This document shows positions 33,847-44,054 of a DNA stretch of 64,000 nucleotides, piece after piece. Within the stretch, counting starts at the first letter, position 1, and the number at the start of each line of letters is the position of its first letter. Under the pieces are notes generated by a model, which was not told where the DNA came from, did not search any database, and saw nothing but the letters and a program-made list of their open reading frames with translations. The position numbers were made by a program, and so were the translations under genes. The DNA comes from Streptomyces sp. NBC_00442 (GTDB lineage: Bacteria > Actinomycetota > Actinomycetes > Streptomycetales > Streptomycetaceae): NCBI RefSeq assembly GCF_036014195.1, contig NZ_CP107918.1:2666001-2730000 (forward strand). Reading direction: 5' to 3'.

Positions 33847-34830
33847 GTGGTCAAGCTCTCCGTCATCGTGCCGTTCTACAACGTGCGCCCGTACGCACCC
33901 GACACCCTGCGAAGTCTGCGCGCGAACGCCCGTGACGACTTCGAGTTCCTCCTCGTCGACGACTGCTCGTCGGACGGCACGGTCGAGCTGCTCGAACGCG
34001 CCGAGCGCGAGCTGCCCGGGGCGGTGCTGCTGCGGCACGCCCGCAACGGCGGCCTCGCCACGGCCCGCAACACCGGCCTGGACGCGGCCCGCGGCACCTA
34101 TCTGGCCTACCTGGACGGCGACGACTGGGTGGCACCCGGATACTTCGCCCAACTCCTTTCCTCTATCGAGGAGTTGGGCTGTGATTTCTTGCGCACCGAT
34201 CACGTCCAGGTGACCGGCCAGGAGCGTACGGTGCACCGCGTGCCGCACGGCAGGCGCGGCGAGGTGATGTCGCCGCGGGACGCCATACTGCCCGCCACCC
34301 GTTCCACGTCGGTGGACTACGCGTACGCCTGGGCCGGGATGTACCACCGCAGGCTCGCCGACCGTGGGCTGCTGCACTTCACCGACGGCCTGCGCACCGC
34401 GGAGGACCGGCCGTGGATCTGGCGGCTGCACCGCGAGGCGGAGTCGTTCGCCGTCACGGGTCAGCTGGGCGTCTTCTACCGGCGCGGGGTCGCTTCCTCG
34501 CTCACGCAGATCGGCGATGTGCGTCAGCTCGACTTCATTCGCGCGTTCGACCAGGTGATCGAGGAGACGGCGAAGGACCGCGACGCCGCCGAGCTGCTCC
34601 CCAAGGCGGTACGGACGTACTGCGCGATCATTTCCCACCACATGAGCAGCATCGAGAGGTTCGAACCCGCCGTGGCCAGACAACTGCGCTCCCTCACCGC
34701 GGGCGCCCTGAGGCGGCTGCCGCAGGACCACCTCAAGGAGGCGCTGGGTTCCATGGACGCGCGCCGCGCCGCCAGGCTGCGCAGGCTGCGCCGCCGGCCG
34801 GCCGGGGCCTCCGCGCAGGCGGTCGCCTGA
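33847..34830 (+). CDS. Family 2 glycosyltransferase
   Basis: A 327-residue GT2 enzyme: KLSVIVPFYNVRPY, LLVDDCSSDGT (UDP-binding Asp), NTGLDAARGTYLAYLDGDDW (DxD motif) and an RTAEDRPWIWRLH acceptor region (ED near residue 185). GTG 33847 falls 8 bases after a TAGCGT -10-like element, suggesting a leaderless mRNA. Its stop overlaps the next start (TGATG). It is divergent from the nonulosonate operon and should belong to the same polymer pathway. Confidence 0.9.
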   Translation: MVKLSVIVPFYNVRPYAPDTLRSLRANARDDFEFLLVDDCSSDGTVELLERAERELPGAVLLRHARNGGLATARNTGLDAARGTYLAYLDGDDWVAPGYFAQLLSSIEELGCDFLRTDHVQVTGQERTVHRVPHGRRGEVMSPRDAILPATRSTSVDYAYAWAGMYHRRLADRGLLHFTDGLRTAEDRPWIWRLHREAESFAVTGQLGVFYRRGVASSLTQIGDVRQLDFIRAFDQVIEETAKDRDAAELLPKAVRTYCAIISHHMSSIERFEPAVARQLRSLTAGALRRLPQDHLKEALGSMDARRAARLRRLRRRPAGASAQAVA

Positions 34831-36188
34831 TGCGTACGGCACCCGGTCCTCGCACGACGCAGGTCTTCGCCGCGTCCACCCTGTACGGGGTGGCCACCCT
34901 GGCGGCCGCGCTCGACAGCGGCTGCTTCCCGACGGCGGACCGGCGGCTGCTGCTCCTCAGCAACAACGCCTACGCGCCGGAGACATCGGCGCCGCTCGAC
35001 ACCGTGCCGGGGTTCGAGCACCTGCGGGACCGCTTCGACGGCGTGCTCTCCTGGAACGACACCATCGCCCCCTTCCACCCCGGCGGCTGGTCCCCGCGTC
35101 CGGACGACGCGCCTTTGTGGGAGCGGCAGTTGAGGACGGTGTGGGGTCTCGGCGACGACCGGATCGAGCTCGCCCTGGAATCCATCCAGGTGAACCCGGC
35201 GCAGGCGGTGGCCCAGCTCTTTCCCGACGCGCCGATCACGGTGTACGCGGACGGCCTGATGACGTACGGCCCGACGCGCAACAAGCTCGACCCGCTGATC
35301 GGCGGCCGGGTGCGCAGGGTGCTCCACCTGGACCTGGTGCCGGGTCTCGAACCGCTGCTCCTCGGCGAGTTCGGGGTGCCGTCCGAGCCGGTACCGACGG
35401 CCGCCTTCCGCAAGGTCGTCAGCGAACTGGCCTTGCAGGACGTCGAGTTGGTGCCACGGGCCGACGGCGAACCGGTGGCGCTCCTGCTCGGCCAGTACCT
35501 GTCCGCGCTGTCCATCCTCACCCCGGAGCAGGAGGAGGAGCTGCATCTGCGGATGGTGCGGGGCGCGGCGGCGCGGGGGCACCGTCACCTCGTGTTCAAG
35601 CCGCACCCCTCGGCGCCGCCCGCCGGGGCGCAGGCCCTGGTGCGTGCGGCGGCGGAGCTGGGCGCCCAACTGACCGTGCTGGACAGCCCGTTGCTCGCCG
35701 AGGTCCTGTACGAGCGGCTCTCCCCCGCGCTCGTGGTGGGCTGCTTCTCCACCGCGCTGCTCACGGCGTCGGCGTTCTACGGACTGCCGGTCGCCCGGGT
35801 CGGCACCGAGCTGCTCCTGGACCGGCTCGCGCCGTACCAGAACAGCAACCGGGTGCCGGTGACCATCGCGGACGCGCTGCTCCCGCCCCTCGATCCGGGC
35901 CCGGACGCACCGTCCGCCGACCTTCCCGGGCTGCTGGGCGCGGTGGGGTACGCCATGCAGCCGGAGCTGCGGCCGGACCTGCGGGGCGCGGCCGAGCGGT
36001 ATCTCGCGGGGTCGCTCGACGCGTACACGTGGCGCTACTTCAAGCGGCGGCGGCTGACCGTGCTGGGGCTTCCCGGCGCGGTCCCGGCGCGGCTCGGATT
36101 CGTCCCGCGCAACGCGACGGTGCGCAGGATCGCCCGCCGCGCCCGCACCCTGGCCCGCACCCGCACCCGCACCCCGGCCCACCGCTGA
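34830..36188 (+). CDS. Alpha-2,8-polysialyltransferase-type glycosyltransferase
   Basis: A 452-residue protein of the POLYST type. It has FAASTLYGVATLAAALD at the start, LLLSNNAY, VYADGLMTYGP (acidic catalytic region) and the HPSAPP and CFSTALLTAS pair that corresponds to the HP and SS motifs binding the CMP donor. The last 25 residues are a low-complexity Arg/Thr tail. It overlaps the GT2 gene by TGATG. It is the best candidate for polymerising the CMP-activated nonulosonate of the neighbouring operon. Confidence 0.85.
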   Translation: MRTAPGPRTTQVFAASTLYGVATLAAALDSGCFPTADRRLLLLSNNAYAPETSAPLDTVPGFEHLRDRFDGVLSWNDTIAPFHPGGWSPRPDDAPLWERQLRTVWGLGDDRIELALESIQVNPAQAVAQLFPDAPITVYADGLMTYGPTRNKLDPLIGGRVRRVLHLDLVPGLEPLLLGEFGVPSEPVPTAAFRKVVSELALQDVELVPRADGEPVALLLGQYLSALSILTPEQEEELHLRMVRGAAARGHRHLVFKPHPSAPPAGAQALVRAAAELGAQLTVLDSPLLAEVLYERLSPALVVGCFSTALLTASAFYGLPVARVGTELLLDRLAPYQNSNRVPVTIADALLPPLDPGPDAPSADLPGLLGAVGYAMQPELRPDLRGAAERYLAGSLDAYTWRYFKRRRLTVLGLPGAVPARLGFVPRNATVRRIARRARTLARTRTRTPAHR

Positions 36189-36214
36189 TCCCGGCGCGGC
36201 CGGCCCGGCTCAGC

Positions 36215-37378
36215 TCAGCTCAGCTGCCGTACGGACATCAGCAGGTGCCGGTGGTCGTCACGGACCGGGTCGCCCTCGCCCTCGCCGTCGGTGTCCGGGG
36301 CCGCGCCGAGCAGGGTCCGCTGACCGGGGCCCAGGAGTTCGAAACGGACCCGGGGCGCGCGGAAGGAGGCGAGGGCGTCCAGCAGGTACGCCGGGTTGAA
36401 GGCCACGGCCACGTCACCGGCGCCGGTCAGGGTGGTGGCGAGGCGCTGCGAGGCGACGTCGTCCTCGTAACCCGCCTGGAGGAGCACCGTCCCGTCGGCG
36501 TGGAAGTCGAGCCGCACCGGGCTGTTGGGTTCCGCGACGACCGCGACCCGGCGGACCGCGTCGGCGAGCGCCTCGCGCCCGGTGACGGCCACGGCCGGGT
36601 TCTCCAGCGTGAACAGCTTGTCGTAGCGGGGCAGGCGTCCGTCGATGAGCCGCAGGGTGGTGCGCATCCGGGAGCCCTCGAAGGCGATCAGGCCCGCACC
36701 CGAACCGGGCCGGTCCGCGGGCCCGTTGAGACCGACCCGGATCGTCCCCGACTTGGCGAGGGAGCGGGAGAGCTCGGTGAGCCGGCGCCCGGGAACCACC
36801 ACCTCCACCGGCTGCGCGCCCTCGTCGTCCGGCTGCCACGGCAGGGTGCGCACGGCGTAGCGGTAGCGGTCGGACGCGGCCAGGGTCATGGCGGCGCCGT
36901 CCAGGCGGAGCTGGATGCCGGTGAGTACCGGCAGCGCGTCGTCCCGGCCCGCGGCGACCGCCACCTGCGCGACCGCCTCGGCGAACCGCGCCGCGTCCAC
37001 CGACCCGCGCGGCGCCGGGAGTCCGGGCAGCGCCGGGTACTCCCCCACCGGCAGGGTGGACAGGCCGAAGCGGGTTCCGCCGCCCTCGATAGTGAAGCGT
37101 GAGCCTTCCTGGGCGCAGGTCACCGTCGACTCGGGCAGCACCTTGCAGATGTCGAGCAGCCTGCGGCCAAGGACCAGGACCTGCCCTGCGGCCCCGGTCC
37201 CGGCCGCCACCTCGATGTGCGCGGACGCCTCGTAGTCGAACCCCGACAGGGCGAGCCGCCCGTCTCCCGCCGTCAGGAGGAGGCCGCCGAGGACCGGCAC
37301 CGGTGACCGCGCGGGCAGCGACCGGGCCGCCCAGGCGACCGCTTCGGCCAGCGCGCCCCGCTCGATACGAAACTCCAT
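36215..37378 (-). CDS. DNA polymerase III beta-clamp paralogue
   Basis: A 387-residue sliding-clamp protein with the three DnaN-type domains: MEFRIERGALAEAVAWAARS, then about residue 130 VDAARFAEAVAQVAVAAGRD, then about 255 VTGREALADAVRRVAVVAE. The C-terminus is extended with an acidic loop (DTDGEGEGDPV) before HHLLMSVRQL. The replicative dnaN of Streptomyces is at the origin with dnaA, which is not here, so this is an accessory clamp. ATG 37378 follows GGGGACG. Confidence 0.88.
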   Translation of the reverse strand: MEFRIERGALAEAVAWAARSLPARSPVPVLGGLLLTAGDGRLALSGFDYEASAHIEVAAGTGAAGQVLVLGRRLLDICKVLPESTVTCAQEGSRFTIEGGGTRFGLSTLPVGEYPALPGLPAPRGSVDAARFAEAVAQVAVAAGRDDALPVLTGIQLRLDGAAMTLAASDRYRYAVRTLPWQPDDEGAQPVEVVVPGRRLTELSRSLAKSGTIRVGLNGPADRPGSGAGLIAFEGSRMRTTLRLIDGRLPRYDKLFTLENPAVAVTGREALADAVRRVAVVAEPNSPVRLDFHADGTVLLQAGYEDDVASQRLATTLTGAGDVAVAFNPAYLLDALASFRAPRVRFELLGPGQRTLLGAAPDTDGEGEGDPVRDDHRHLLMSVRQLS

Positions 37379-37452
37379 GCGGACGTCCCCGTTCCCTCGC
37401 CGGCTGTGGTGCGCGCACGCTATCCGGCACCTGACAACGGGCGGCGCCCGCG

Positions 37453-38100
37453 CTACCCGTGCGGGCGGTAGGTGGCCTCGATGCCGGCCACCAGCACGGT
37501 CAGGCCCTCCTCGAAACGCTCGTCGTACGACGTGAAGAGGTGCGGTCCCGCCGCCGCGGCCAGCGGGTAGGCGGCGAGGCGCTCGGCGCGCGCGGCGACG
37601 TCGAACGGCTCGCCCCGCTCCTCCGGCCGGGGCGCGCTGCCCTGCTCCTCGGCGACGAAGCCCATCGTGTAGGCGTAGGCGAGCGTCCCGGCCCGTACCG
37701 CGTCGCGCAGCTCCCAGCCCTCCTGGCACATCCGGCCGAGGTAGAGCTCAAGGGACTCCGCATGGTCGGTGCCGGTGAAGCGGGCGCCTCCGTACACCTT
37801 CGCGCCGTCGCGGTGGCTGAGCAGCATCGCGCGCAGGGCGCGGTTGACGGCGCACAGCTGGTCCTGCCAGGTGGGCTCGTCCGCTCCGGGCGGCCCGTCG
37901 GCGGCCATCCGCCGGTACATGACCGTCGCCATCTCGTCGAGCAGCGCCTGCTTGTTCTTGAAGTGCCAGTAGAGCGCGGGCGCCTGGACGCCCAGTTCCT
38001 TCGCGATCGCCCGCAGCGTGAGGCCGTCGAGCCCCACCTCGTTCAGGAGCCTCAGCGCGGTGTCGGCGACCTGCGCGCGGTCGATCTTCGTCGTAGCCAC
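37453..38100 (-). CDS. TetR family repressor with TetR_C_1-type ligand domain
   Basis: A 215-residue repressor like the tetracycline repressor. The N-terminal helix-turn-helix is LTLRAIAKELGVQAPALYWH (residues 27-46). The ligand domain carries HRDGAKVYGGARFTGTDHAE as in classical TetR. GTG 38100 is the start and lies a few bases from a probable -10 on the minus strand. It is divergent from an FAD monooxygenase gene and two TTAACnnnGTTAA operators lie between and over their starts. Confidence 0.93.
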   Translation of the reverse strand: MATTKIDRAQVADTALRLLNEVGLDGLTLRAIAKELGVQAPALYWHFKNKQALLDEMATVMYRRMAADGPPGADEPTWQDQLCAVNRALRAMLLSHRDGAKVYGGARFTGTDHAESLELYLGRMCQEGWELRDAVRAGTLAYAYTMGFVAEEQGSAPRPEERGEPFDVAARAERLAAYPLAAAAGPHLFTSYDERFEEGLTVLVAGIEATYRPHG

Positions 38101-38109
38101 CTTGACAAT

Positions 38110-38122
38110 TTAACACCGTTAA
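38110..38122. promoter_or_regulatory. TetR operator 1, TTAACACCGTTAA
   Basis: Palindrome placed between the -35 (TTGACA, 38102-38107) and possible -10 (CACTCT, 38126-38131) of the monooxygenase gene and close to the repressor's own start. Confidence 0.78.
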
Positions 38123-38138
38123 GCGCACTCTTCCGAGC

Positions 38139-39611
38139 ATGGAACTTAACGGCGTTAAGGAGCCCGTGCCGGTCGCCACCACCGACGTTCTCGTCGTCGG
38201 GGCGGGCCCCACCGGCCTCGTGCTCGCGATCGACCTCGCCCGCCGCGGCGTCCCCGCCCTGCTCGTGGAGAAGTCCGACCGCCTCTTCCCCGGCTCGCGC
38301 GGCAAGGGCATCCAGCCCCGCACCCTGGAGGTCCTCGACGATCTCGGGATCGTCGACGCCGTCCTGCGGGCCGGCCGCGCCTACCCGCGCATGCTCAGCT
38401 GGGAGGGCCCCGACGGCACCGAGCGCGGCCACGAGTGGGACATGATCGAGCGCGCGACCCCCACCGAGCAGGAGCCCTACGCCAACGCCCTGCTCATCGG
38501 CCAGTCCCGCTTCCAGGACCTGCTCCACGCCCGTCTGCGCGCCCTCGGCGGCGATGTCGTGTTCGACTCCGAGGTCTCGGGGCTCGTTCAGGACGCCGAC
38601 GGCGTCACCGCCGCGTTCGCCGACGGGCGCACCGTCCGCGCCCGCCACCTCGTCGCCGCCGACGGCGGCCGGTCGGCGGTGCGGCGCGCGCTCGGCATCG
38701 CCATGGAGGGCGAGAGCGTCGACCCCAAGCCGATGCTCGTCGCGGACGTCCTGCTCACCCCCGACGCCATCGTCGACGACCTCAACTGGCATGTGTGGCG
38801 CACCGCGACGGACAGCGGCGCCGTCCTCTGCCCGCTGCCCGGCGAGCCCGGCCTCTACCAGCTGATCGTCCGGTTCGACGACGAGAACGCGGTGCCCGAC
38901 ACCAGCGACGCCGGCGTCGTCGGCCACCTCACCGCGCACACCCCGGTCACCGGCGACCAGGTCACCAAGGTCGTCTGGGCCTCGGACTTCAGGCCGCGCG
39001 CGGCCCTGGCCACCCGTTACCGCGCGGGCCGGGTCCTCCTCGCGGGCGACGCCGCGCACATTCACTCCCCGGCCGGCGGACAGGGCCTCAACACCAGCGT
39101 CCAGGACGCCTACAACCTCGGCTGGAAGCTCGCCCAGGTGCTCCGCCACGGCGCGTCCGACGCGCTCCTCGACACCTACGAGGACGAGCGGCGGCCCATC
39201 GCGGCCGGGGTGCTCGGCATGAGCACGCGGCTGCACCGTCACCGCCTCCTGAGCCAGGACGGCCACGCCCGCGCGCAGACCCGCCAGCTCGGCCTCGGCT
39301 ACCGCGGCGGCCCGCTCTCCACCGGCCGGGCGGGCGCCCTGGAGGCCGGCGACCGCGCGCCCGACGGCCGACTCCCCGAGGGCCGCGTCTTCGACCTTCT
39401 GCGCGGCCCGCACTTCACCCTCCTCGCCTTCGGCACCCCGGCCCCGGCGATCGCCTCCGCGCGGCTCCACGTCCACGAACTGGGCGCGTACGAGGCGTAC
39501 GGACGCGGCCTGTTCCTGGTCCGTCCCGACGGCTACGTCGGCTGGGCGGGCGAGGACACGACCGGGCTCGACGCCTACCTGGCGGCCGTCGGATGCGCCG
39601 AACGGCCTTGA
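38139..39611 (+). CDS. FAD-dependent aromatic monooxygenase
   Basis: A 490-residue class A flavoprotein hydroxylase related to polyketide and tetracycline/rifampicin hydroxylases. FAD-binding VVGAGPTGLVLAIDLARRG is at residues 17-35, the DG motif at VAADGGRSAVRRALG and the GD motif at RVLLAGDAAHIHSPAGGQG. The C-terminal domain from residue 390 is thioredoxin-like, as in this family. The transcript is probably leaderless (promoter elements end about 8 bases before ATG 38139). Control by the divergent TetR suggests induction by its substrate or a related aromatic compound. Confidence 0.92.
   Translation: MELNGVKEPVPVATTDVLVVGAGPTGLVLAIDLARRGVPALLVEKSDRLFPGSRGKGIQPRTLEVLDDLGIVDAVLRAGRAYPRMLSWEGPDGTERGHEWDMIERATPTEQEPYANALLIGQSRFQDLLHARLRALGGDVVFDSEVSGLVQDADGVTAAFADGRTVRARHLVAADGGRSAVRRALGIAMEGESVDPKPMLVADVLLTPDAIVDDLNWHVWRTATDSGAVLCPLPGEPGLYQLIVRFDDENAVPDTSDAGVVGHLTAHTPVTGDQVTKVVWASDFRPRAALATRYRAGRVLLAGDAAHIHSPAGGQGLNTSVQDAYNLGWKLAQVLRHGASDALLDTYEDERRPIAAGVLGMSTRLHRHRLLSQDGHARAQTRQLGLGYRGGPLSTGRAGALEAGDRAPDGRLPEGRVFDLLRGPHFTLLAFGTPAPAIASARLHVHELGAYEAYGRGLFLVRPDGYVGWAGEDTTGLDAYLAAVGCAERP
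38146..38158. promoter_or_regulatory. TetR operator 2, TTAACGGCGTTAA
   Basis: Second copy, centred 36 bp from operator 1 and lying within codons 3-7 of the monooxygenase gene. Confidence 0.75.
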
Positions 39612-39836
39612 TGCTGCGACGAGTCGAGCCGCGCGTTCTCTTCGGCCCGGGTTCGGGTGCGAGCCCGCCCCCGGGGAAACCGACGTCCGGGCAAACGCGT
39701 CGCTGCGCCGGATGAACATGCCGCGTCGGGCGCGGGAACTCCCGGGCGGCGGCGCCTTTTCCGGCTCGCGGCGGTCCTACTCTGTCGACGCCGGGGCCCA
39801 CCGGGCCGCAGCACGACGCCGGGCAAGAGGAGAACC

Positions 39837-40988
39837 GTGTCCAACACCCTGCCGCGGGTACGCACCACCACCGGCCACCGGCCGCACCCGCCGACGGACG
39901 CGCACACCCCGGTCGCGGCCCCCGTCTCCCGGCTCGGCGCACTCGACGGCCTGCGCCTCGTCGCCGCCCTGATGGTGGCGCTCTACCACTACGGCGGGCG
40001 CTCCGGCGACATCAGCAAGGGCTGGGGCGCCTCGCCCAAGAAGCTGTTCCCCACCGCCCACGAGTGGTTCTCGTACGGCTGCCTCGGGGTGCAGATCTTC
40101 TTCGTCATCAGCGGCTTCGTCATCTGCATGAGCGGCTGGGGGCGCCCGCTGCGGTCCTTCTTCGCCTCGCGCGTCTCGCGGCTCTACCCGGCGTACTGGG
40201 CGGCGCTGATCATCGTGACCGCGGTGTTCGCGCTGCCCTGGGTGGTCTACAGGACGGTCACGCCCAGCGAGTTCGTGGTGAACCTGACCATGCTCCAGAT
40301 GCCGGTCGGCGTGCACCGGGTGCTCGGGGTGTGCTGGACGCTCTGGGCCGAGCTGCGCTTCTACGCGCTGTTCGCCGTCTGCGTGGTGCTGCCCGGCGCG
40401 ACCCGGCGGCGCGTCGTGCTGTTCTGCGCGGGCTGGACCCTGGCCGCCGCGCTCACCGCGACGACGAAAGTCCCGTTCCTGGATGCCGTGTTCATGCCCC
40501 AGTACGCGTCCTTCTTCATCGGCGGCATGGGCCTGTACCTGCTCCACCGCAACCGGCGCGACGTGACCGCGTGGGGCATCGTCGCCGTCAGTTGGGCCAT
40601 CGGCCAGCACTGGGCGGTCGCGGGCCTGTGGCACAAGCCCAATCCGGCGGCCTTCTCCAACCGGCACGCCTCGGTGATCATCGTCATCGTCACGCTGGGC
40701 TTCGTGCTGGTCGGCGCGATCGCGCTCGGCCACCTGCGCTGGGCGAACCGGCGTTGGCTCACCGTGGCGGGCGCCCTCACCTACCCGTTCTACCTGGTCC
40801 ACGAGCATCTGGGCTGGGTCGTCGTCGGCGTGCTCCACCGCGGCCTGCACATCCCCGCGCCGGTCACCTTCGCCCTCACCATCGCGGCGATGCTGTTCCT
40901 GGCGTGGCTGCTGAACCGCTACGTGGAACGCCGGGCGACGCCGCTGCTGCGCGGGGCGCTCGCGCGGCGGCCGGTCACACCCCGCTGA
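39837..40988 (+). CDS. Acyltransferase 3 family membrane protein
   Basis: A 383-residue integral membrane acyltransferase with about ten membrane segments. The catalytic start is LGALDGLRLVAALMVALYH (His), and VQIFFVISGFVICMSGWGRP and SRLYPAYWAAL follow. It O-acylates an extracellular polymer or secondary metabolite. GTG 39837 follows AGAGGAG. It overlaps the end of the convergent LysE gene by 14 bases. The 225 bp before it holds no gene I can support. Confidence 0.9.
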   Translation: MSNTLPRVRTTTGHRPHPPTDAHTPVAAPVSRLGALDGLRLVAALMVALYHYGGRSGDISKGWGASPKKLFPTAHEWFSYGCLGVQIFFVISGFVICMSGWGRPLRSFFASRVSRLYPAYWAALIIVTAVFALPWVVYRTVTPSEFVVNLTMLQMPVGVHRVLGVCWTLWAELRFYALFAVCVVLPGATRRRVVLFCAGWTLAAALTATTKVPFLDAVFMPQYASFFIGGMGLYLLHRNRRDVTAWGIVAVSWAIGQHWAVAGLWHKPNPAAFSNRHASVIIVIVTLGFVLVGAIALGHLRWANRRWLTVAGALTYPFYLVHEHLGWVVVGVLHRGLHIPAPVTFALTIAAMLFLAWLLNRYVERRATPLLRGALARRPVTPR

Positions 40989-41625
40989 GCGACAGCTTCA
41001 CCGCGAAGCCGAGGAAGAGCACACCCGCCGCCGACGAGGCGCCCGCCGAGAGCCGCTTGCGGCGACGGAACGCGGCCGCGAGGCGCGTGCCGCTGAAGAT
41101 GAGCGTCGACAGGTAGAGGAAGCTGCCGAGCTGGAGCAGCGCGCCGAGCAGCAGGAACGACAGGGCGGGGTAGGCGTAGTCGGGCCGCACGAACTGCACG
41201 AAGAACGAGATCATGAAGAGGATCGCCTTCGGGTTGAACAGGCTCAGCATCAGCGCCCGCCGGTAGGGCCGCTCGCCCGCCACCTCCTGGGTGGCCGCCC
41301 GCTCCTGCGTCTTGTCGTGCCGCGAGCGCCACATCGCCACCGCCTGCCGCAGCATGCCTATCGCCATCCAGGTCAGATAGCCCGCGCCCGCGTACTTGAC
41401 GACGGCGAACAGCAGCGGCGTCGTCTGCAACAGCGAGGCCGCGCCGACCGCGGAGAGCGTCATGAGCACCGTGTCGCCGGTGAAGACACCGGCGGCGGCA
41501 GCGTAGCCGTCCCGCACCCCGCGCCGGGCGGCGACGGACAGCACGTACAGCGAGTTGGGCCCCGGCAGCAGAATGATCAGCACGAGGCCGGCGAGATAGG
41601 TCGGAAGATCGGTCACACCCAGCAT
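40975..41625 (-). CDS. LysE family amino-acid exporter
   Basis: A 216-residue exporter with six membrane segments. The LysE/RhtB signature is LVLIILLPGPNSLYVLSVAA near the N-terminus, with GVFTGDTVLMTLSAVGAASL next and LFNPKAILFMISFFVQF in the middle. The sequence is LeuE-like, so leucine and related amino acids are likely substrates. ATG 41625 is the start. Confidence 0.92.
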   Translation of the reverse strand: MLGVTDLPTYLAGLVLIILLPGPNSLYVLSVAARRGVRDGYAAAAGVFTGDTVLMTLSAVGAASLLQTTPLLFAVVKYAGAGYLTWMAIGMLRQAVAMWRSRHDKTQERAATQEVAGERPYRRALMLSLFNPKAILFMISFFVQFVRPDYAYPALSFLLLGALLQLGSFLYLSTLIFSGTRLAAAFRRRKRLSAGASSAAGVLFLGFAVKLSLSGV

Positions 41626-41734
41626 GCGGCCGAGTCTCGCACGCGGGTACGACAGGGGTCACATGGGTTTCACGGAGCGGAATGGGGTGTTCCGGTGTGC
41701 ACGGAGCGTCCCCCCCTCCCGCGTCGGCGTCCCC

Positions 41735-42195
41735 TCAGTCCCCATCCCCGTCGAGCAGGACGTCCACGGGGATCTGCAGGTCCACCCCGACCGAATCCGG
41801 GAGCACCACCGTCGCACCACGCTGGTACTCGGAGCGGGTGCGGTAGGAATCGCCCATCGGACCGGTGTACATCAGCACTGTGCCGTGCTTCCGGTCGGCA
41901 ACGAGGTGATGGCCCAGTCGGGCTGCGCGAAGTCGTCGGGACCCGTGCCGAGCCAGAGACCGATGCCCTGGAGCGACTTGAGGCCGCCTTTTCTGCCGCC
42001 TGCCTGCCGAAACCGGAAGGCGATTTCGTCCAGAATCTCTTGATGCGGGCCATCCGGCGGTGGTGTCACCATGATGCTCCCCTTGAGGACCTCCACACGA
42101 TGTCCGGGCAGCGCCTCGGAGAGACGGTCGGCTGCTTCCCCGATCGTCATCTCGCACAGTGTTACGGCCACGGCATCCTCCGTTCGGGAGACCAC
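41735..42195 (-). pseudogene. Broken Uma2 (DUF820) gene
   Basis: The N-terminal half (frame starting at ATG 42195) reads MTIGEAADRLSEALPGHRVE, GSIMVTPPPDGPHQE and DDFAQPDW as in Uma2 proteins. The C-terminal half (HLVADRKHGTVLMYTGP, VVLPDSVGVDLQIPVDVLL) is in another frame and ends at 41735. About 50-60 residues of the middle, including the catalytic EV-type block and the YARCGVP region, are missing between roughly 41890 and 41935. A deletion with frameshift has inactivated it. Confidence 0.78.
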
Positions 42196-42269
42196 GCTCT
42201 ACGAGCGCATCCCGGGCTGCCGGCACAGGCCCGGGATCACCCGTTCGGGGACACACCCCGGCGCGCCCC

Positions 42270-43850
<1,581 letters not shown>

Positions 43851-44054
43851 GTGCTGTGCCTCCCGTTGGAGCTCTGCTGCTCATTACTCACTGGTACGCA
43901 ACCCTCGCGACGGACTGTAGCGGCGGGGGCGCTACGGGTGGACGGGCGCACGCTGGGAGCTTGCTCACAACTTTCGCGATACGGCCTGCCGCTTTTGCAA
44001 CCGTTCGCCGCGGGAATCTGTCTCTGGGGACACAGAGAATCAGGGGGGCGACCG

